From Camillea tinctor (taxonomy: Eukaryota; Ascomycota; Sordariomycetes; Xylariales; Xylariaceae): a DNA stretch of 12,417 nt. Where the stretch lies: positions 1-12,417 of the forward strand of contig MU394199.1 of the NCBI GenBank assembly GCA_022578605.1, read 5' to 3'. Of this stretch, positions 7,094 to 12,417 are shown one piece after another. Position 1 is the first letter of the stretch, and each line of letters starts with the position of its first letter. A model generated the notes under the pieces. It was not told the DNA's origin. It made no database searches and was given only the letters and a program-made list of their open reading frames with translations. The position numbers and the translations under genes are program-made.

Positions 7094-8140
7094 AAAAAAA
7101 ATAAAACTATAAATAATAAATATATTAATTTTTTTATGCTTATGCTTAAACTTCTTTAACAAACGTTAGCTTAAAGCTTTTTTTTTTATTTTGCAAAAAA
7201 AGCAACAAAAATTATAAAACATAAATATTAGTTTAAATACTTTTTTTTATTTAATTTAGTTTTTTACTTAAATAAATTTAAAATTTTAAATATTTACGTT
7301 AATTAAAAGTTTATAATATATTAAAGTAATAAAAAGTTATATTTTTTTTATAGACTTTTTAGTTAAGTAAAAGTTTTTAATGTAAAAGTAATTATTACGC
7401 AAAAAGTTGTAAAATAAGCAAAAATAAAGTAATACAATATTATCTTTACTTTTACTAGCTTTTATTTATGCTTAAATAATATAGCGGTAATTTAAGGGCT
7501 TTTTAGCTATTTTTTTAATAATTTTTAAGCTAATTTTATTGCTTTTATAAAAATAATCGACTATATTTGTTTTCTTGTTTATATTATATAATAGTTCCTT
7601 AAACATAAAAATATTCTTAAAAACAAGAAAGTAAACTAATAAGCTAAAAAAAGCGCTAGCTCTAATTGTTTTAATTGCTTTTTCCTTAACTTTTTTAAAC
7701 TTTTTACTTTAACTTATACTTAACGTATTAATAAGCTTAAAAAACATAACATTTTTATTAAGTAGTAAATACAAAATATTTCTTGCTTATATTAAAGGTA
7801 AAAACTGCTTGTAGTTTTTACTTTTAAAAAGTTTATATTTAGTTGTTAAACTTTATACTAGCTTTTTGCTAAACGCACGGGTTATGAGGACTTCGCGAAC
7901 TATTACCGACGCTTTAACTATTTTAAAACGGTTAATTGCTATGTATATAAGTGCAATTAAAAATAAAATTTTAGTTATATTATAAAATGTTAGTACACTT
8001 AACATACGATACGGAAATTTAAGCTTTGCTTAAAACGTAAATCTTGTTATTTAATTAGCTATAAAGGCTACTTTAATTTTATAACCTTCTTTATATAAGC
8101 CAGCTTATATAAAAAACGAGAACTATAATGTAACTAATAA
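7094..8140 (+). other. Presumed LINE 3' segment, RIP-mutated, no domain recognised
   Basis: By the insertion logic this continues the LINE interrupted at 5384, so it should carry the ORF2 C-terminus and 3' UTR. Plus-strand frames contain many stops and I could not recognise an RNase H domain. The minus strand has a stop-free stretch at 7475-7708 (78 codons), extendable with a few stops to about 7340-7990. Its sequence is plausible as protein (FKKVKEKAIKTIRASAFFSL) but matches no family I know. It could be a relic of another gene or chance. GC-richer islands such as 7875-7912 are less RIPped. Confidence 0.4.
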
Positions 8141-8410
8141 GCAAAGCCTACAAAAGCTAGCCATAATAAAGTAATTAACGTTGCGAAAAAACACAGCTTA
8201 AATAAATAAAAAATATAACTACAGTCCTTAAAAAAAGAAAGTAAGAAGATTTCTTTTGTATATTTTCAACACGCAAGTACGAGAAGTAACCTTTTTACTT
8301 TTGCCGTCCTATAGTTTATATAAGCTTAAAGTGTAACTAAATACTACCTAATAAATAGTTCAGCTCTAGCTCCCGCTTTAAACGTTAAATATATCATTAT
8401 TATTATTATC
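8141..8410 (+). repeat. RIPped relative of the SINE 3' end, probable LINE 3' terminus
   Basis: It aligns with 6868-7080: GCAAAGCCTAC...AAGCTAGCC, AGATTTCTTTTGTATATTTT, CAACACG, TTTGCCGTCCTATAGT, CTAGCTCCCGC, and AACGTTAAATATATCATTATTATTATT as a decayed CAT tail (8391-8410). It carries about 50 extra bases near 8175-8235 that neither SINE copy has, so it belongs to a different element or subfamily. No tRNA head or tandem repeat precedes it. The simplest reading is the 3' end of the interrupted LINE; a 5'-truncated SINE variant is the alternative. Confidence 0.7.
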
Positions 8411-9690
8411 AATACATATATAAATATTGCTACTAAATTAAACCTTTTTATAACAAACTTTTTTTATATTTAAAAAAGTGCTATAAAGCTTAAAACATTA
8501 ATTTAAACAAAATTAAGTTTAATATAAAAGTAAAAAATTTTAAATAAACTTATAACATAATAAAAAAAGTTCTTTAAAAAATTAAAAAGGCCTTTTTATA
8601 AAAAGCTTAAAAAAATCTTTACTTTTTAGCTATACGTACTTGCGCATAAAAGTTTAAGTAGCGCTAAATTCTAAAAACTTCAAAATCTATTTAAATTTTA
8701 ATATAAAACAAACTTTAATTAAAAAATCTTTTTTAAATACTTTTAATTACATTATAAAAAAACGCTAAAAAAAAGTTAAAAATATTAAAAAAAAAAAAGT
8801 TCATTATTTTAAATAAGTAATTTTTACACTATATATGCTTAAAATAAAAAAAAATAGTAAAAAAACTTTAATAAAACTCGTTAAATAAAAATAAGTTTTA
8901 AAAAATAACTTTAAGCTTAACGTACTTTTAAAAAACGATTTTTTAAAGCTTTATAAAGTAAATATTTTTTATTTAACAAGCGTTATAACATTTAATATTT
9001 TAAATAAATAGCAAGTATTATTTAAAGTTAAGTTTAAATTTTAACTATATAACCAAAAAGTAACTTTAACGCAAAAAATAACATTATTTTTTAAATAAAT
9101 AGCTATAATACTAACTTATTATATATTTTTACTAAATAATAAAAGCTTTATATTTAAAGCTTACTATAAATTAACCGTTAGCATAATTATTAGCTTAATT
9201 ACCTTATTATTTATAATCGTTAAAAATAATATTAATAAAAATTAAATTATTAATAAAAGTATTAAAATAAAATTTATTTAAAAATATATAAACAGTAATT
9301 ATTTTGCTACATTATGAACTAAATGCATAAAAGCCTTAACTTTAACTGCAAAATTAGCTTATATTTTTATTATTATAGCAGCTATTAAAATGTTTTTTAT
9401 AAAAAAAATAAATATACTTAATATAACAAACTAACTAAAAATAATAAAGTTTAATGCATAGTTTTTTATTACACTTATAATTATAGCTTTTACTACGAAC
9501 TTTATTTTAAACAATATTAAAATAAACATTATTTACGCTATAAAAAAACTATGTTTTTAAATAAAAACGCTATTAATAAATATTGTTTATAATATAATAT
9601 AAAGTATTAAAAAAAAGCAAAATACTAATAATAAGCTAAAAGTTTTTAAGCATATATTTATACTTAAAATTAAAAAATTAAATAATATTT
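8411..9690 (+). pseudogene. Gypsy gag / pol N-terminal relic
   Basis: RIP-saturated. From about 8990 a frame becomes increasingly readable (for example NNKSFIFKAYYKLTVSIIIS and TKCIKALTLTAKLAYIFIIIA), and it is continuous with the frame that enters pol at 9702. I do not recognise a capsid zinc knuckle or a protease DSG/DTG motif, so the domain assignment rests on position upstream of the reverse transcriptase. The first ~500 bases after 8410 show nothing identifiable and may include leader or LTR remnants. Confidence 0.45.
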
Positions 9691-9699
9691 TAAAAATTA

Positions 9700-10640
9700 A
9701 AACCGATTTAAAACACTACGTATATAATAAAAACTTTAAGTTTGCATAAAAAATTATAAGCGTAATTAATAAATTTCTTAACGTTTAAAAAAATAAAAAA
9801 CTAATTAATTTTTTTAAAAACTAATAAATAAAAATCTTTTTAATTAAAGGTTAATAAAATAAAAAAGTTAATAATTAACTATATTTTTTTAGCTAAAAAA
9901 ATTATAAAAAATTAAACAAATAATTTAACTTGCTATATAGCTAAAAACGGATAAAATAAGTAAATAAACTAAGCTTTTTTGCTTACTTTATTTTTATAAC
10001 TTAAAAAATAGTTAATAAATAATTATATAAACATTTAGTAATTAATTTAAAAGTGCTTAATTTTTTAACAATTTTTAATAATTACCCACTTTTTTTATAA
10101 AAAAAAATTATTAATGCGCTTAAAAAAAAGAAATATGTAACTATAATAAATGTTATTAAATTTTTTTACTAATTTTTTATATACTTAAAATATTAAAATA
10201 AATTAATAATAATTAGCTTAAAAGAATTAAAAAAATATAAAGTTGCTATAATAAAATTTTAAAATTTATTAATTTATGCTTAAAAGTTTATAAATAAACT
10301 TTTACTTAACTATAAACATTATTATAAAGCTTTTATTAACGATATTATTATTTTTTTTAATATTAAAAAAAAATACTTTAAACACTTACATATTATACTT
10401 AATTTTTTTTAAAAAAAAAAAGTTTTTATATTACTTAAAAAAACTTTTTTTATATATTTATTTATTACTTTATTAAGCTTTAAAGTAAATGCTTTTAAAC
10501 TTTTTACAACGGAAAATAAGCTTAAAGCATTTTGTAAGCTAGTTTTTTTTAAATAATTAAAAAAGTTAAAATAATATTTAAGTGCTTTTAAATTTTTTAA
10601 AAGCTTTATTTCTTATTACGCATAATTAGCGAAACTATTA
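9700..10640 (+). pseudogene. Gypsy reverse transcriptase relic
   Basis: Frame 0 reads TDLKHYVYNKNFKFA (9702-9746) and IISVINKFLNV. A region of KYVTIINVIKFFYxFF near 10134-10180 matches motif A (VIDATSFFYQF in the family; Asp is now Asn). Motif C is AFINDIIIFF at 10329-10358, with AAC (10338) where the first Asp of the xxDD pair should be. Then come HLHIILNFF and TLLSFKVNAFKLFTTENKLKAF (split here only by a family-typical loop), the fungal gypsy connection to RNase H. The loss of Asp in motifs A and C makes it inactive. Confidence 0.85.
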
Positions 10641-11290
10641 TAAAAAAAAAATAGCTTTTTTTATAGCTAAACATAAAAAAAAAAAGCTTTTTATAAACAA
10701 TAAAAAAAAAAAAATAGCTTATATTAAGTTTATATATTATAAGCTTACTTTAATAAAACTTAAATTGTTTAAAAGTTTTTAAAATATAATATGTTGAAAT
10801 TTAATAATTTATTACTATAATTTTAATAAAACCTTATTTATGCAAATAAATAGTTTAATTTATAAAAAATTTGAAGTTATGCTTTTTTACGTTAAAAATA
10901 ACTATAAATAAATATTTAAAACTTTTATTTTAAAACTAGTAGTTTAACTAATAATGTTTTTAAATAAATATTTTTTATAAGTTAAAATTAAATATAAATT
11001 ATTAAAATTAAAAGTAATTTACGTTGCTTAAGCTGCTAAAAAACTACGTATTACAATTAAAGCAAATTATTTACTAATAATAATTTTTATTAACTATTTT
11101 GTAACTAAAAATATTTTAAATTAAACATTACTTAATACTATATTAACGGATAAATTTAATATAAAGCTAATAAACGCTTTTATTTACTTTTTTCGTTATA
11201 AGTTTTAAGTTTATTACTTTTTTAAACGTTTTAACTATGTTTTTAACGCTTTAAATAGATTATATACAATTAACGACAAATACAATATAA
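10641..11290 (+). pseudogene. Gypsy RNase H relic
   Basis: Frame 1 gives LFMQINSLIYKKFEVMLFYV (10834-10893), corresponding to the LFLQIDSS...GVML strand in which the catalytic Asp is now AAT (10849). It continues MFLNKYF...KYKLLKLKVIYVAxAAKKLR (10952-11048), then LTDKFNIKLINAFIYFFRY (11143-11199), and ends FNALNRLYTINDK (11242-11280), the counterpart of the PDALSRL signature that closes gypsy RNase H. The frame is offset from the reverse transcriptase frame, so an indel fell in the poly-A stretch before 10714. Confidence 0.83.
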
Positions 11291-11559
11291 AAAATGCATT
11301 AAAAAAAACTAATAAAAAGCCTATTTTTAATTAAGTGTATATAGTTAAAGTTAATAAAGTTATTATAAATAAAAATATAATAACGAAATTTATTAAAAAA
11401 TATATAAACAATTTAAAATATTAAAATATAGTTATTATATTAAAAAAAAGTTTTAATAAAAACGTTAAATTTTTTTTAAAGCTTAGTTACTTTTTTAATA
11501 TTTATAAAAAACTTTTATATAATATTAATTAATAAAGAAATAATCGTTTTTATATACTT

Positions 11560-12417
11560 AAATTTATAATTAAAAAAGTTTTAGCATTAACTTATAATAA
11601 TAAATATTATTTTAATATAAATAAAATAATAAAAAAATTAAAAAAGTACGCTATTTAAAAAAAAATAAAGCTAATTAAGCAATATGTTAAACACTATTTA
11701 GCTTATAAGCTTTATTATATAAGCTAAAATAAGCTATTTAAAAATTACTAACTAATTAAACTAAGTAATTTTAAACTAATAAAAACAATTGCGATTAATT
11801 TTATAATTAAACTTTTTTTAATTTTTTTTATAAGCACTTTATAGCAATTATTAAAACTAAAAAAATATAAATTATACTTTAATGCTTTAATAACAAATAT
11901 TTATATTACATTAAAGTAATTTTTGCTTATACTTAAAAATGTACGCTATATAGTAAAAAATTAAATAAAAGCATTAATATAATAATTATTACTATTTAAC
12001 TAAAAAGTGCTTAATAGAATTATTTTGGATTAAAACTGCAAATTTACTTTAAAATTTTAAAAAGAAATGTAAAAGGCACTTAAAACATAACTTTTAATAA
12101 TAATAGTTTATTACTTTTAAGTAAATGGACTATTTAAAAAAAAAAATTAAACGGTTAAAATAGCTATTAAGTATTATTACTTTAAAAATTTAAAAAGCAA
12201 TTAAGTAAAACTATTACTTAAATTATAGTAAAATTTAAACGTAGCGTATTTAAAGGCAATTTAGTTATTTTTTTATAAATAACTTTTTAATTATCGTTTG
12301 TTAAAACTTAATAACGTTTTAATTAAAAATAATATAAAATTTTAACTATTTAAAAAAATACAATATTTAAAAAAACATTTATATAAAAATGTAAAATTAG
12401 TAATAAACTTTACTATT
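11560..12417 (+). pseudogene. Gypsy integrase relic, cut by window end
   Basis: The zinc-binding region reads ALTYNNKYYFNINKIIKKL (11584-11640), where His codons of the HHCC motif have become Tyr (CAT/CAC to TAT). The catalytic core begins TIAINFIIKL (11785-11814), Asp to Asn at 11797. A second catalytic Asp is retained as GAT at 12028 in the SDRD-like motif, followed by Asn for the second Asp of that motif. KEMxKAL (12061-12081) and NGLFKKKNxTVKIAIKYYYF (12124-12183) match the GQSERxNQTVEIAIRYY region, with the catalytic Glu now Lys (12136). Core end NLNVAYLKAI is near 12235. The domain is dead by two of three catalytic residues. Confidence 0.87.

Larger units (their letters stand above)
1113..8410 (+). 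mobile_element. Tad1-like LINE relic, RIP-dead, interrupted by a SINE
   Basis: Degenerate plus-strand translation gives the order of a two-ORF fungal non-LTR retrotransposon: ORF1 with a Cys-containing zinc-knuckle region, then ORF2 with an apurinic-type endonuclease and a reverse transcriptase ending in the LINE thumb region. At 5384 the reading is cut by a SINE with a target-site duplication. Sequence past 7093 should be the continuation, and 8141-8410 (a CAT-type tail shared with the SINE) is the best candidate for the 3' end. Without the SINE and one TSD copy the element would be about 5.6 kb, plausible for Tad1-like LINEs. The 5' boundary is set at the neighbouring SINE end and is uncertain. 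Assignment of 7094-8410 to this LINE is inference; the ORF1/ORF2 part is well supported. Confidence 0.75.
8411..12417 (+). mobile_element. Ty3/gypsy LTR retrotransposon relic, right end outside window
   Basis: A plus-strand degenerate gag-pol reading runs from about 8550 to the window edge, with pol order reverse transcriptase, RNase H, zinc-binding domain, integrase, which is the Ty3/gypsy order. RIP has placed stops throughout. Frame 0 is used up to about 10640 and frame 1 from 10714 onward, so an indel lies in the A-rich stretch between. I could not identify a 5' LTR, primer-binding site or left boundary, so the start is only the first base after the neighbouring element. The 3' LTR must be beyond 12417 if it exists. 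Confidence 0.87.

Noticed and set aside
6868..8410. The two direct copies (6868-7080 and 8141-8410) as LTRs of one retrotransposon
   Set aside because: No TG...CA ends are visible, the copies end in a trinucleotide tail, their flanks differ, and one lies inside a TSD-bounded SINE. A 3'-end relationship fits better.

Overview
The window looks like gene-poor nuclear DNA of a filamentous ascomycete (Pezizomycotina-type), made of nested transposable elements. Most of it is extremely AT-rich. Almost all CpA and TpG have become TpA, stop codons fill every frame, and catalytic Asp codons have become Asn codons. That is the signature of repeat-induced point mutation (RIP). I see no intact host protein gene. 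All element assignments come from reading degenerate translations and comparing segments by eye; no database search was run.

Layout. (1) 199-1112, minus strand: a full-length RIP-mutated copy of an unusual ~910 bp SINE-like retroelement. (2) About 1113-8410, plus strand: a Tad1-like LINE relic with ORF1 (zinc-knuckle region near 1835-2050), ORF2 endonuclease (about 2940-3300) and reverse transcriptase (about 3990-5350). Its probable 3' end lies at 8141-8410. (3) 5385-7080, plus strand: a second, GC-rich and essentially un-RIPped copy of the same SINE. It interrupts the LINE ORF2 and is flanked by a 13-14 bp target-site duplication (5371-5383 / 7081-7093). It starts with a tRNA-like head with clean A and B boxes and ends in a (CAT)n tail. 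(4) 5470-6247: a 778 bp non-autonomous hAT-type element (12 bp TIRs, perfect 8 bp TSD) inserted in the tRNA acceptor end of that SINE. (5) About 8411-12417: a RIP-dead Ty3/gypsy gag-pol running off the right edge.

How the pieces fit. Copies at 199-1112 and 5385-7080 align end to end once the hAT element is removed (914 versus 910 bp), which defines the SINE. Its last ~210 bp, including a hairpin and the CAT tail, match the RIPped segment 8141-8410, which sits where the 3' end of the interrupted LINE should be. This suggests that the SINE shares the LINE 3' end, as in LINE/SINE partnerships where the LINE enzyme recognises the tail. The order of events reads as: LINE inserted and RIPped, then the SINE inserted in it, then the hAT element inserted in the SINE. 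The SINE family is the most novel content: a tRNA-like head with an aberrant 8-bp central hairpin, three consecutive hairpins, a ~128-bp tandem repeat, and a LINE-like tail.
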